From NCBI GenBank assembly GCA_900544235.1, contig UQUL01000016.1:1-45181 (forward strand): DNA of 45,181 nt. The letters are read 5' to 3'. This document shows positions 33,589 to 42,367 of the stretch, piece by piece (within the stretch, counting starts at the first letter, position 1; each line of letters opens with the position of its first letter). Under the pieces are notes generated by a model, which saw only the letters and a program-made list of their open reading frames with translations, did no database searches and was not told the DNA's origin. Origin of the DNA: an uncultured Collinsella sp. (GTDB lineage Bacteria > Actinomycetota > Coriobacteriia > Coriobacteriales > Coriobacteriaceae). Position numbers and translations under genes: made by a program.

Positions 33589-34821
33589 GTGGCTGTTACC
33601 GCGCTGTACGTGCACGTGCCGTTTTGCGCCCAAAAGTGCCGGTACTGCGACTTTGACTCGCGCAGTTTTGCTCCGTGCGACCTGAGCGCTGCGCTCGATG
33701 CCTATTTTGAGCAGTTGTATGCGCGCCTTGATGCCTTTGGAGACGTTGGGGCGCTTGCGCAGATCCGTACCGTCTATGTTGGCGGCGGCACGCCGTCGCT
33801 GGCGGGGGATCGTCTGGTAGAACTTGCCTGGCGTATCTCGGCGTGGTGCAAGCCTGTTGAGTTTACCTGCGAGGCCAATCCTGAGTCGTTGACTTCGCAG
33901 CTTGCGGCGGCGCTTGCCGGGGTGGGCGTCACGCGCATTTCTCTGGGAGTCCAAACCCTCGACAACGCCGAGCTTGCCGCCATCGGCCGCATTCACGATG
34001 CCGATCGGGCGCTCGTTGCCATCGCGACTGTCAAGGACGCAGGGCTCGATGTGTCCTGCGACCTGATGTGCGGACTTCCCGGGCAGACCGCCGTAAGCTG
34101 GCAGCGCACGCTCGATGGTGTGTTGGCGGCGGCGCCGCATCATGTGTCGGTGTACCCGCTCACGCTCGAGGAGGGCACTTCGCTCTACCGCATGGCGTGT
34201 CGCGACGAGTCGCTCGAGCCCGACGAGGATTTTCAGGCTGCATGCATGGACGCGGCGCGTGAGCGCCTGGGTGCGGCCGGCTATCACCCGTATGAGGTGG
34301 CAAGCTACGCGCTCGACGGCCATGAGTGTGCCCACAACATTGCCTATTGGACCGGACAGGGCTATCTGGGTTTGGGTCGCTCTGCCGCCGGCATGCTCGA
34401 CGCCGAGGATTTCGATCGCTTGGCCGGGCTGTTTCCCGACGTGCCTGCTCGCGGCGATGCATATCGCGTGCGCTTGGTGCAACGCGACGATGCCGCGACG
34501 ACGTTTGATGCCGAGTATCTGTCGCAGCGCGAGGCTACGGCCGAGGATTTGATGCTTGCCTGCCGCATGACGCGTGGCATTGGGCCCGACCTGTTGGTTC
34601 GCTCGGCAAACGTGATCGCTGCAGATGAGTTGGCGGCGGCCTGTGACCGTGCGCTCGAGTTTGGCCTTACCACCTGGGCGCCCGACGGCGTTGAGGGGCT
34701 TGCGGGGCGCGTCACCTCGAAAGACGTTATCGCAGGTCGTGCCCACGCTCGTTTAGCGCCCACCCACTTGGGCTGGCTCGATGGAAATGTGCTGTTCGAG
34801 CTGTTTTGGGGTCTAGCCTAG
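33589..34821 (+). CDS. hemW: HemW, radical SAM heme chaperone
   Basis: HemN-like protein that binds heme rather than acting as coproporphyrinogen oxidase. The 410 residues have the radical SAM triad in PFCAQKCRYCDF (CxxxCxxC) near the start, YVGGGTPS, GVQTLDNAELAAIGR and the C-terminal HemN domain with GHECAHNIAYWTGQGYLGLG. It starts at GTG 33589, seven bases after GGAGG at the end of dusB. The lepA-hemW order, followed by the heat-shock genes, is conserved across Gram-positives. No heme biosynthesis genes are nearby. Confidence 0.95.
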   Translation: MAVTALYVHVPFCAQKCRYCDFDSRSFAPCDLSAALDAYFEQLYARLDAFGDVGALAQIRTVYVGGGTPSLAGDRLVELAWRISAWCKPVEFTCEANPESLTSQLAAALAGVGVTRISLGVQTLDNAELAAIGRIHDADRALVAIATVKDAGLDVSCDLMCGLPGQTAVSWQRTLDGVLAAAPHHVSVYPLTLEEGTSLYRMACRDESLEPDEDFQAACMDAARERLGAAGYHPYEVASYALDGHECAHNIAYWTGQGYLGLGRSAAGMLDAEDFDRLAGLFPDVPARGDAYRVRLVQRDDAATTFDAEYLSQREATAEDLMLACRMTRGIGPDLLVRSANVIAADELAAACDRALEFGLTTWAPDGVEGLAGRVTSKDVIAGRAHARLAPTHLGWLDGNVLFELFWGLA

Positions 34822-34831
34822 GCCGCTCGGG

Positions 34832-34837
34832 TAGAAT
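34832..34837 (+). promoter_or_regulatory. Putative -10 upstream of the membrane J-protein gene
   Basis: TAGAAT within CCGCTCGGGTAGAAT, closely matching the lepA promoter region CCGCTCGGGTAAGAT. The -35 region is poor. No CIRCE or HAIR heat-shock operator is visible. Confidence 0.4.
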
Positions 34838-34879
34838 TACCGCAATATATACGCTGCTGTGAGCAGGAGGTTGCCGCGC

Positions 34880-35983
34880 ATGGCGACGATGAACGAAAAA
34901 GATTACTACGAGATTTTGGGTGTCTCCAAGGACGCCACCTCGCGTGATATACAGAAGGCCTTCCAGCAAAAGGCCCGCAAGCTCCATCCGGACGTCAACA
35001 AAGAACCGGATGCCGAGGAAAAGTTCAAAGAGGTTTCCGAGGCCTATGCCGTGCTTTCGGACGAGCAGAAGCGTGCGCGCTACGACGCCATGCGCTCGGG
35101 CAATCCCTTCGCCGGCGCTCCTACGGCTTCTCCCTATGGCGGCGGCTACGCCGGTAGCGCGGGCTATGGCAATCCCTTTGAGGGCGGCTTTCCCTTTGGT
35201 GGCGCCTGGGGCCAGCCGCGTCGCGGGCAGGCTGCCTACAATCCCGAGAACGGCGCCAACGTGGTCGTCGATATTAAGCTCGACGCCAAGGAGGCCAAGG
35301 GCGGTGCCCGCAAGACCGTCCGCTATACGCGCTTCGATACCTGTGGTCACTGCGGAGGCTCGGGTTCTGTCTCGTCCGAGCATGCACATACCTGTCCGAG
35401 CTGCGGTGGTCGCGGCCACATCGATGTCGACCTGTCCTTCCTGTTCGGTGCCGGCACGTTCCAGTCGGTCTGCCCCGAGTGCGGCGGTTCCGGTAAGGTC
35501 GTCGCCGACCCCTGCCCCGATTGCGGCGGCAGCGGGCGGACCCGTGTGACCTCCGAGCAGACGATTGAGTTTCCTGCCGGTACGCACGATGGCGACGAGG
35601 TCCGTATTAGCGGTATGGGTCACGCCGGCACCAACGGTGCCTCGGGTGGCGATCTGGTCGGTCGCGCCCATGTTGAGGCCGAGCGTCTGGAGGGCAAGGC
35701 CCGTACCGGTTTTTACCTGATGGGCATCGTGGCGCCGTTTTTGGTGCTGTCGGCCATCTCGGGCGTGTTCTCAGCCTTTGCCGTGATGTGCTTTATTCCG
35801 TTTGCCATGGGCTTGTTCATGGTGCTCTCGGACGGCGTGCTGCATCGCAGCCTGCTGTGGTGGAAGCGCGGCGCGATGCAGTTTGTCAACGGTTTTGCCA
35901 ACGGATTTATGTTTGCGCTCGTGTCGGTTTGGTTTGCGAGCTGCTCGCAGCGTGCCATGCTTTCGCCCTACGCAATGCAATAA
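34880..35983 (+). CDS. DnaJ-like co-chaperone with zinc finger and C-terminal membrane helices
   Basis: A 367-residue J-protein: J domain 8-70 with HPD at 36-38, Gly/Phe/Pro-rich linker 74-120, the start of the beta domain (NVVVDIKLDAKEAKGGARKT), four complete zinc motifs (CGHCGGSG, CPSCGGRG, CPECGGSG, CPDCGGSG; about 155-218) and the end of that domain (QTIEFPAGTHDGDEVRISG, to about 267). Instead of CTD2 and the dimerisation region there are three hydrophobic spans (about 277-295, 298-316, 336-354). It thus looks like a DnaJ tethered to the membrane from the cytosolic side. ATG 34880 lies nine bases after AGGAGG. It is immediately upstream of the normal dnaJ. Confidence 0.9.
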   Translation: MATMNEKDYYEILGVSKDATSRDIQKAFQQKARKLHPDVNKEPDAEEKFKEVSEAYAVLSDEQKRARYDAMRSGNPFAGAPTASPYGGGYAGSAGYGNPFEGGFPFGGAWGQPRRGQAAYNPENGANVVVDIKLDAKEAKGGARKTVRYTRFDTCGHCGGSGSVSSEHAHTCPSCGGRGHIDVDLSFLFGAGTFQSVCPECGGSGKVVADPCPDCGGSGRTRVTSEQTIEFPAGTHDGDEVRISGMGHAGTNGASGGDLVGRAHVEAERLEGKARTGFYLMGIVAPFLVLSAISGVFSAFAVMCFIPFAMGLFMVLSDGVLHRSLLWWKRGAMQFVNGFANGFMFALVSVWFASCSQRAMLSPYAMQ

Positions 35984-36064
35984 CATCAAACCCTCTGTTT
36001 GCGGCCGGCCCAGCTTGGGTATAGGACGCACTGTGACAATAATGAAAGTCGGAAGGATTCGGTC

Positions 36065-37213
36065 GTGTCGGAAAATAGGGATTACTACGAGGTGCTTGGC
36101 GTCGACAAGGATGCCGACGCGCGGACGATTAAGCGCGCGTTTCTAAAGAAGGCCCGTACCGTACACCCGGACGTTTCGGACGACCCCGAGGCCGAGGCCA
36201 AGTTCAAAGAGCTCAACGAGGCATATTCCGTTCTTTCCGACGAGCAGAAGCGTGCTAACTACGACCGTTACGGCACTGCCGAAGGCCCTGGTGGTTCGGG
36301 CTACGTCGACATTAACGATATTTTTGGCGGCATGGGTATGGACGACCTCTTTTCGTCGTTCTTTGGTGGCGGTGCCGGCGGTGGCGCCCGAAATCGTCGT
36401 GAGCGTCGTCGCGGCCGCGATATGGCCATCTCCCTTTCGGTGACCCTTGAGGAGGCGGCACTCGGTTGCAAAAAGACAATCAGCTATGACCGCCTTGCTC
36501 CCTGCGAGGATTGCAACGGCACCGGTAGGGCCGAGGGCGCACAGGAAAAGCAGTGCAGCCGCTGCCACGGCACGGGCTATGTCACGACGGTCCAGCGCTC
36601 GTTCCTGGGCCAGGTTCAGTCCTCTTCGCCTTGCCCCGACTGCCATGGCGAGGGCACGGTCATCGATCATCCCTGCGAGACCTGCGACGGTCAGGGTCGT
36701 ACGCCTTCGCACGAAAAGATCGACATCGATATTCCCGCCGGTGTTTCGACCGGTCGCCAGCTGCGCGTGAGTGGTTTTGGCGAGGCCGGCCTTCGCGGCG
36801 AGCCCTCGGGCGACCTGATCGTCAACGTGCGCGTTGCCGACCATGAGCGCTTTAAGCGCAACGGTGACGACCTGTACCTGGTGAGCGATATCTCGATTGC
36901 GCAAGCTGCGCTCGGCTGCGAGATCGAGGTCGAAGGCATTATGCCCGACGAGGTCGTTAAGGTGACGGTTCCCGCCGGCGCCCAGTACGGCGACACCGTG
37001 AGCGTCAATAATTACGGCATGCCGCGCATTGGCGGTGGCGGTTCGCGTGGCCGCCTGATCGTGCAACTGCGCGTGGTCGTTCCCACCAATCTTTCCAATA
37101 AGCAACGCGAGCTGCTCCGTGCTTTTGCCGATGAGATGGGCGATGACGTCGCTTCCGGTAAGAAGTCGGTGACCGACCGTATCAAGAGTGCCCTCGACGA
37201 TATCCTCGATTAA
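36065..37213 (+). CDS. dnaJ: Chaperone protein DnaJ
   Basis: Hsp40 that delivers clients to DnaK and stimulates its ATPase. The 382 residues have the J domain with HPD at 34-36, a G/F region with FSSFFGGGAGGG, four zinc motifs (CEDCNGTG, CSRCHGTG, CPDCHGEG, CETCDGQG), then CTD1 and CTD2 (VTVPAGAQYGDTVSV) and the C-terminal dimer helices. GTG 36065 follows GGAAGGA (36051-36057). No hrcA, grpE or dnaK adjoins it. An 81-bp gap separates it from the membrane J-protein gene. Confidence 0.97.
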   Translation: MSENRDYYEVLGVDKDADARTIKRAFLKKARTVHPDVSDDPEAEAKFKELNEAYSVLSDEQKRANYDRYGTAEGPGGSGYVDINDIFGGMGMDDLFSSFFGGGAGGGARNRRERRRGRDMAISLSVTLEEAALGCKKTISYDRLAPCEDCNGTGRAEGAQEKQCSRCHGTGYVTTVQRSFLGQVQSSSPCPDCHGEGTVIDHPCETCDGQGRTPSHEKIDIDIPAGVSTGRQLRVSGFGEAGLRGEPSGDLIVNVRVADHERFKRNGDDLYLVSDISIAQAALGCEIEVEGIMPDEVVKVTVPAGAQYGDTVSVNNYGMPRIGGGGSRGRLIVQLRVVVPTNLSNKQRELLRAFADEMGDDVASGKKSVTDRIKSALDDILD

Positions 37214-37222
37214 GGAGCCCGC

Positions 37223-38515
37223 GTGCTCGCACCCCATATTTCCGTCGTCAACCTCGGCTGCCGCGTCAACCGGGTTGAGTCTGACCGTATCACTGCCGAT
37301 CTTATGCGCCTGGGATTTGCTATTGTGGAGCCCCAGGATGCCGATCTGATCGTCATTAACACCTGTGCCGTTACGGGCGAGGCCGAGGCCAAGACCCGTA
37401 AGGCCGTCCGTCATGCGCTGGCCTATCCGGGCGAGCCTTACGTGGTCGTAACCGGCTGCGTCGTCAACCTGCATCCCGAGGAGTTGCTGGAGCTCTCCGA
37501 TCGCGTGATCGCCGAGCCGTCCAAGATTGACGTCGCCGAGCGCGTCTGCGAGGTGCTGGGTGTCGAATCCGATAGCGTTCCCGCCTGCAGCGATGGCGAG
37601 GTGGTCGATGCGCTCGGTCGCTCTCGCCTGGGCGTGAAGATTCAGGACGGCTGCAACCATCGCTGCACCTATTGCATTGTGTGGAAGGCACGCGGCCCCG
37701 AGCGCTCCGTGCCCGTCGAGTCCGTGCTCGAGCAAGTTCGCGAGGCCCAGGAGGCCGGCGTGCCCGAGGTGGTGCTGACCGGTGTGAACCTGGGTGCCTA
37801 CGATGGCAAGAGCGCGACCGACGAGCACGTCGAAATCGATGAGCTGCTCGAGGCCATCATGGAGCGCACGTCTATTCCGCATGTGCGCATTTCCTCGGTC
37901 GAGCCCATGGATATCTCCGAGCGCCTGCTTAAGGTTATGGCGCGCTATCCGCAGCGTATCGCCCCGTTTTTGCACCTGCCCGTGCAGTCCGGCTGCACTG
38001 CGACCCTGCATCGCATGGGCCGTCCCTATAGCGCCGAGGCCTTTGAGGACACGGTGCGTATGATTCGCGCCAACTTGCCCCAGGCGTCCCTTTCGTGCGA
38101 TGTCATCGTCGGTTTTCCTGGTGAGACGGACGAGGAGTTCGAGGAGTCGCTGGCGCTGTGCCGCCGTGTGGGTTTCTCGCGTATGCACGTGTTCCGCTAC
38201 AGCAAGCGTCCCGGTACCCTTGCTGCCGACATGCCCGACCAGGTGCCACCCGAGGTTATGGCCGAGCGCAGCCGCCGTATGCGGGCCGCCGCACAGGAGC
38301 TCGCTATTGCCGACGCTCGTCGTCGCGTGGGCACGGTCGAGCGTGCCGTGCTCGAGTATGGTGACAACCTGACGCTCGGCTCGTTCCATCATGCCCGTCT
38401 TGACGATACCTGTGGACTTACAGCCCCGTGCCTGCTCGATGTTGCTATCATCGGAGTCGATGATTCCGGCTTGGTCCATGCACGCAGGGAGGTTCATGGA
38501 AGCCTCGAAGATTAG
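37223..38515 (+). CDS. mtaB: tRNA (N6-threonylcarbamoyladenosine-37-C2)-methylthiotransferase MtaB
   Basis: Radical SAM enzyme converting t6A37 to ms2t6A37. Order in 430 residues: UPF0004 domain with NLGCRVNRVESD, NTCAVTGEAEAKTR and VVVTGCVV (three cluster Cys), radical SAM domain with DGCNHRCTYCIVWKARG, then a short TRAM-like C-terminus. The NxCxVT pattern and lack of a long TRAM fit MtaB rather than MiaB. GTG 37223 follows AAGGAG. Its 3' end overlaps phoH by 20 bp. Confidence 0.92.
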   Translation: MLAPHISVVNLGCRVNRVESDRITADLMRLGFAIVEPQDADLIVINTCAVTGEAEAKTRKAVRHALAYPGEPYVVVTGCVVNLHPEELLELSDRVIAEPSKIDVAERVCEVLGVESDSVPACSDGEVVDALGRSRLGVKIQDGCNHRCTYCIVWKARGPERSVPVESVLEQVREAQEAGVPEVVLTGVNLGAYDGKSATDEHVEIDELLEAIMERTSIPHVRISSVEPMDISERLLKVMARYPQRIAPFLHLPVQSGCTATLHRMGRPYSAEAFEDTVRMIRANLPQASLSCDVIVGFPGETDEEFEESLALCRRVGFSRMHVFRYSKRPGTLAADMPDQVPPEVMAERSRRMRAAAQELAIADARRRVGTVERAVLEYGDNLTLGSFHHARLDDTCGLTAPCLLDVAIIGVDDSGLVHARREVHGSLED

Positions 38516-39482
38516 ACTTACCGTTCCCGAGGGAATTGATCCCTCGCGCGTTTTGGGCGTCGGCGACGGCGTTCTTCGTGCGCTTGAGAGTTTGGTTCGC
38601 GCTCACGTGGTCGCCCGTGGCGATAGCATCGCCGTGAGCGGCGACCCGGACGAGGTCGAACTCGTGGCGCGTTTTTTCGAACACGCTTTTCGCGAGGCGG
38701 CCGCCGGGCGCACGCTGTCTGTCGACGATGTCTCTCGCTGCCTGGCTGTCTTGCGCGACGGTGAGCACGAGGCTACGTCGCTTCGCGATGACGTGCTGCT
38801 TTCGTATCGCGGCCGCGTCATTCGCCCCAAGACGCTCGGGCAAAAGCGCTATGTGGATGCCATCCGCTCGCATACCATCACGTTTGGCTTGGGTCCTGCC
38901 GGTACCGGTAAGACCTATCTGGCTATGGCGCTCGCCGTTGCCGCGCTCAAGCGTCACGAGGTGGGCCGTCTGATCTTGACGCGTCCGGTTGTCGAGGCGG
39001 GGGAGAATCTGGGCTTTTTGCCCGGCACCCTCGAGGAAAAGATCGATCCCTACATGCGTCCGCTTTACGACGCCCTATTTGACATGATGGATCGCGAGCG
39101 CACCGATGAGCTTATGGAGCGCGGCGTGATCGAGATCGCCCCGCTTGCCTACATGCGCGGCCGCACGCTGAGTGATGCCTTCGTGGTGCTCGACGAGGCG
39201 CAAAATACCACGCCCGAGCAGATGAAGATGTTCCTGACACGCCTTGGGTTCAACTCCAAGTTCGTGATTACCGGCGACCTGAGCCAGCGCGACCTGGTGG
39301 GTCGTCGTGGCGGCTTGGCGGATGTCGAGAAGATTTTGGGCCGTGTCGATGATGTCGCATTTTCGCACCTCGAGCGTGCCGACGTGGTGCGCCATGCCCT
39401 GGTGGGTCGTATCGTCGAGGCATACGATACTTATGATGATGTGCGTGAGAAGCGCGTACGTGACCGAAAGGAGTCCCGTTGA
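38496..39482 (+). CDS. phoH: PhoH-like ATPase
   Basis: Cytosolic P-loop protein of the PhoH/YbeZ family, linked to RNA metabolism and to YbeY in other bacteria. The 328 residues have an N-terminal KH-like part (1-90), Walker A FGLGPAGTGKTYLA (133-140 core), LTRPVVEAGENLGFLPG, Walker B FVVLDEAQNT and ITGDLSQRDL. ATG 38496 follows AGGGAGG and lies inside the mtaB end. It forms the classic phoH-ybeY-dgkA-era series. Confidence 0.95.
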   Translation: MEASKIRLTVPEGIDPSRVLGVGDGVLRALESLVRAHVVARGDSIAVSGDPDEVELVARFFEHAFREAAAGRTLSVDDVSRCLAVLRDGEHEATSLRDDVLLSYRGRVIRPKTLGQKRYVDAIRSHTITFGLGPAGTGKTYLAMALAVAALKRHEVGRLILTRPVVEAGENLGFLPGTLEEKIDPYMRPLYDALFDMMDRERTDELMERGVIEIAPLAYMRGRTLSDAFVVLDEAQNTTPEQMKMFLTRLGFNSKFVITGDLSQRDLVGRRGGLADVEKILGRVDDVAFSHLERADVVRHALVGRIVEAYDTYDDVREKRVRDRKESR

Positions 39483-39988
39483 GTGTGTTGATCAGCAACG
39501 ATGCCGAGCTCGATACGCTGCTCGACGCGCAGGAGGTGGAGCACATCTGCGAGGTTGTGCTTGCCGCCGAGGGCGTTGAGCGTGAAGTCGAGATTTCCCT
39601 TTCGTATGTCGACGAGGACGAGATGCACGAGCTCAACCACGAGTGGCGCGGTATCGACCGCACCACCGATGTGCTCTCGTTTGAGTGCGATTCGGCCTTT
39701 GACGATGATATTCCCGCCGATGAGACGCTCGAGCTCGGCGATATTATCTTGGCCCCGCAGGTTATTGCCCGTCAGGCCCCCGGTTTTGGCAATAGCCCCG
39801 CTGACGAGTGCCGTCTGATGCTCGTACACGGCATGCTGCACCTGCTGGGCTATGACCATATCGAGGACGACGAGGCCGAGGTCATGGAGGCCCGCGAGGA
39901 CGCCATCCTGCGCGATCTGGCGCTCGAGCGCGGCGAGGACCCCAAGCTAGTCCATGTCGGCCCCATTACCAACCACGCCCACGACTAG
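39479..39988 (+). CDS. ybeY: Endoribonuclease YbeY (rRNA maturation factor)
   Basis: Zinc-dependent RNase for 16S 3'-end maturation and ribosome quality control. In 169 residues the metal motif HGMLHLLGYDH gives H117, H121 and H127, preceded by the conserved RTTDVLSFEC and LGDIILAP. AAAGGAG (39467-39473) suits TTG 39479, which overlaps the phoH stop, or GTG 39485. It is translationally coupled to phoH. Confidence 0.95.
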   Translation: MSVLISNDAELDTLLDAQEVEHICEVVLAAEGVEREVEISLSYVDEDEMHELNHEWRGIDRTTDVLSFECDSAFDDDIPADETLELGDIILAPQVIARQAPGFGNSPADECRLMLVHGMLHLLGYDHIEDDEAEVMEAREDAILRDLALERGEDPKLVHVGPITNHAHD

Positions 39989-39997
39989 GAGCCGTCT

Positions 39998-40375
39998 ATG
40001 ATTCCCGGATCGAACAAGGACCATCCGTCCTTCTTAAAGTCGTTCTCCTACGCCATGGAGGGCTTCGTTACCGCCGTCAAGACCGAGCGCAACATCAAGG
40101 TCATGCTCGTGGCGGGCGTGTGCACCATTATTGCCGGCTGTATCGTGGGGCTCGACATTGCCGAGTGGGCCACGATTATCATCTGTTGTGGCCTGGTGAT
40201 TCACGGCGAGCTGTGTAACACCGCTATGGAGGCTATCGTCGACCTAGCGACCCAGGAGCTCCATCCGCTGGCTAAGCGTGCGAAGGACATCGCCGCCGCC
40301 TCTGTATACGTTCTTTCCATCACCGCCGCGATTGTGGGCGTGCTGGTATTTGCCCACGCGCTCGGCTTTATTTAG
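39998..40375 (+). CDS. dgkA: Diacylglycerol / undecaprenol kinase (DgkA)
   Basis: A 125-residue integral membrane kinase with three TM helices. The signature GELCNTAMEAIVDLATQELH and AKDIAAASVYVLS carries the catalytic Glu and the nucleotide-site residues. In Gram-positives this family phosphorylates undecaprenol, which would tie it to uppS in the same window. The N-terminus SFSYAMEGFVTAVKTERNIK is the usual amphipathic helix. ATG 39998 lies 9 bp after ybeY. Confidence 0.94.
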   Translation: MIPGSNKDHPSFLKSFSYAMEGFVTAVKTERNIKVMLVAGVCTIIAGCIVGLDIAEWATIIICCGLVIHGELCNTAMEAIVDLATQELHPLAKRAKDIAAASVYVLSITAAIVGVLVFAHALGFI

Positions 40376-40387
40376 AAAGGGATTCCC

Positions 40388-41464
40388 ATGTCCGACAATA
40401 TGCAGCCTATCGATGAAACTCTGGACGACGAGTCCCTGGATGTGGTGGATGCCGAAGCGTCAGAGGCCTATGAGGATGTCGAGGAGTTCGACCCGTTTGA
40501 GGGCATGAGCGACGAGGAGCTCGACGCCCTGTGCGACGAGGGCGACAGCCTCGCGGGCTTTGGTGACGTGGAGCCCGGTTTCCGCAGCGGTTTTGTGGCC
40601 CTGGTCGGTCGTCCCAACGCCGGCAAGTCCACGCTGCTTAATGCCTGCTATGGCAAAAAGGTCGCCATCACCTCGCCGGTGGCCCAGACGACCCGCCGCC
40701 GCATGCGCGCCGTCGTCAACCGTCCTGGCTACCAGCTGGTCTTTGTCGATACCCCGGGTATTCATAAGCCCAAGGACGGCCTGGGGTCCGAGCTCAACAA
40801 GAGCGCGTTGTTCGAGCTGAACGATGTCGATGTCGTCGCGTTTTTGATTGATGCCACCAAGCCGATCGGCAGGGGAGACGCCTGGGTTGCCGAGCGCGTC
40901 AAGAGCGCCCGTTCCAAGAAGGTCCTGGTGCTCACCAAGGCCGATGAGGCCGACCCCGCACAGGTCATGGAGCAGCTTAAGGCCGCCCACGAGCTCATGG
41001 AATATGACGACGAGATCGTGACGTCGTCGGTCAAGAACTTCAACGTCGACGCCTTTATCGAGACCGTTGCGCACTTTTTGCCCGAAGGTCCGCGTTGGTT
41101 CCCCGAGGACATGGGTACCGACGCTTCCGACGAGACGCTCGTTTCCGAGTTTGTGCGCGAGAAGGTCTTGCGCCGCACCCGCGACGAGATCCCGCACTCC
41201 GTGGGCGTGATCTGCGATGCGCTCGAGCAGACCAAGAAGGTGCTGCGCGTGCACGCTACCATTTACGTCGAGCGCGAGGGCCAAAAGGGCATCATCATCG
41301 GTAAGGGCGGCGAGATGATCAAGCATATCGGTATCGACGCCCGTCGCGATCTTGAGCGCATCTTTGGCACGCAGGTCTTTTTGGAGCTGGACGTGAAGGT
41401 CAAGGCCGGCTGGCGTGACGACGAGGCCCAGATTCGCCGCTTTGGCTACAACGCCGAGGACTAA
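40388..41464 (+). CDS. era: GTPase Era with a long acidic N-terminal extension
   Basis: Ribosome assembly GTPase that binds the 3' end of 16S rRNA. The GTPase domain starts near residue 68 with G1 GRPNAGKST, then TTRRRMRAVV, G3 DTPGIHKPKDGLG and G4 TKAD; the C-terminal KH domain has GQKGIIIGKGGEMIKHIG. Total 358 residues against about 300 normally: residues 1-62 hold 25 Asp/Glu and no Lys/Arg. AAAGGGA precedes ATG 40388, and no start nearer the GTPase domain has a better ribosome-binding site, so the extension is probably real. Confidence 0.96.
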   Translation: MSDNMQPIDETLDDESLDVVDAEASEAYEDVEEFDPFEGMSDEELDALCDEGDSLAGFGDVEPGFRSGFVALVGRPNAGKSTLLNACYGKKVAITSPVAQTTRRRMRAVVNRPGYQLVFVDTPGIHKPKDGLGSELNKSALFELNDVDVVAFLIDATKPIGRGDAWVAERVKSARSKKVLVLTKADEADPAQVMEQLKAAHELMEYDDEIVTSSVKNFNVDAFIETVAHFLPEGPRWFPEDMGTDASDETLVSEFVREKVLRRTRDEIPHSVGVICDALEQTKKVLRVHATIYVEREGQKGIIIGKGGEMIKHIGIDARRDLERIFGTQVFLELDVKVKAGWRDDEAQIRRFGYNAED

Positions 41465-41479
41465 GGGCGCGCGGCACGC

Positions 41480-42229
41480 ATGGCAGGCTCCCGGACATAT
41501 CGCACCAAGGTGCTCGTCCTCGACAAGACGAAGCTCAAAGAGACCGACCTGATCCTGACGATGCTTGACGAGCGGGGTCGGCAGGTTCGTGCCGTGGCAA
41601 AGGGTGCGCGTAAGCCCGGCGGGCGGTTGGCGGCGCGCTGCGAGCTGTTCTGTACCGTCGATATGCTGCTTGCGCATGGACGGTCGCTCGACGTGGTTTC
41701 CCAGGCCGAGCTTATGGAGGCTCCGCTCGGCGTTGCGCCCGATTACGAGACGACATGCGCGGCAAGCGCGATCGCCGAGGTCGCGCGCGTGTGCTCGTTC
41801 GAGGACGCCGAGGACCCGTTCACCTTTGCTATAACGCAGCGAGCGCTTGCCCTGGTGGGCAGTGGGCTCGACACGGCACACATGGATCTACTTGTGGCGG
41901 CATATGTCTTTAAACTGCTGTCGCACGTTGGCTATCGACCCGATTTTTCGGCCTGCGTGCTGTGCGGAGACCCCATGTTGTCGTATTTTTCGCCCCAGGC
42001 GGGCGGTCTCATGTGCGGGTCGTGCGCTTCGAGCGTTCCGGGTGCCGAGCTGGTGTCGACCGGCGAGGTCGCATGGCTGCGCGCCCTCATGTCCATGACC
42101 TTCGATGCACTCATGGCCGAGAGGATCGACCCCCATACCGCAGCCTTTTTGTTGGGGCTTTCGCATGTCTGGGCCGCGACGCACACCGATCAGCGCCTCC
42201 GTGCGATGGAATTCATGTTGGGTCGGTGA
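41480..42229 (+). CDS. recO: DNA repair protein RecO
   Basis: Recombination mediator that loads RecA on SSB-coated DNA with RecR. The 249 residues have the N-terminal OB fold (TYRTKVLVLDKTKLKETDLI, AKGARKPGGRLA), a helical domain, and a Cys4 zinc site CVLCGD ... CGSCAS near residues 155-180. It follows era by 15 bp, the standard order. Confidence 0.95.
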   Translation: MAGSRTYRTKVLVLDKTKLKETDLILTMLDERGRQVRAVAKGARKPGGRLAARCELFCTVDMLLAHGRSLDVVSQAELMEAPLGVAPDYETTCAASAIAEVARVCSFEDAEDPFTFAITQRALALVGSGLDTAHMDLLVAAYVFKLLSHVGYRPDFSACVLCGDPMLSYFSPQAGGLMCGSCASSVPGAELVSTGEVAWLRALMSMTFDALMAERIDPHTAAFLLGLSHVWAATHTDQRLRAMEFMLGR

Positions 42230-42254
42230 TGATGCGCAGGTGCGGACTGCTTGT

Positions 42255-42367
42255 GGTAACATACCGACCTGTTGGTACCTCGATCTTGGATGCTCGCTCC
42301 ACCGGCGACTTCCCAGTCCGAGGCGAATAGCGTCGCCCGAGGGCGACAAGAAACGAAAGGTGAAACA
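42255..42367 (+). promoter_or_regulatory. rpsO promoter and structured leader
   Basis: TG-G-TAACAT (42255-42262) is an extended -10, giving a leader of about 98 nt. GTCGCC (42332-42337) pairs with GGCGAC (42342-42347) around a CGAG loop; an identical GGCGAC at 42304-42309 can pair with the same GTCGCC instead. Such competing pairings are typical of S15-autoregulated leaders, which differ in structure between phyla. Confidence 0.5.
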
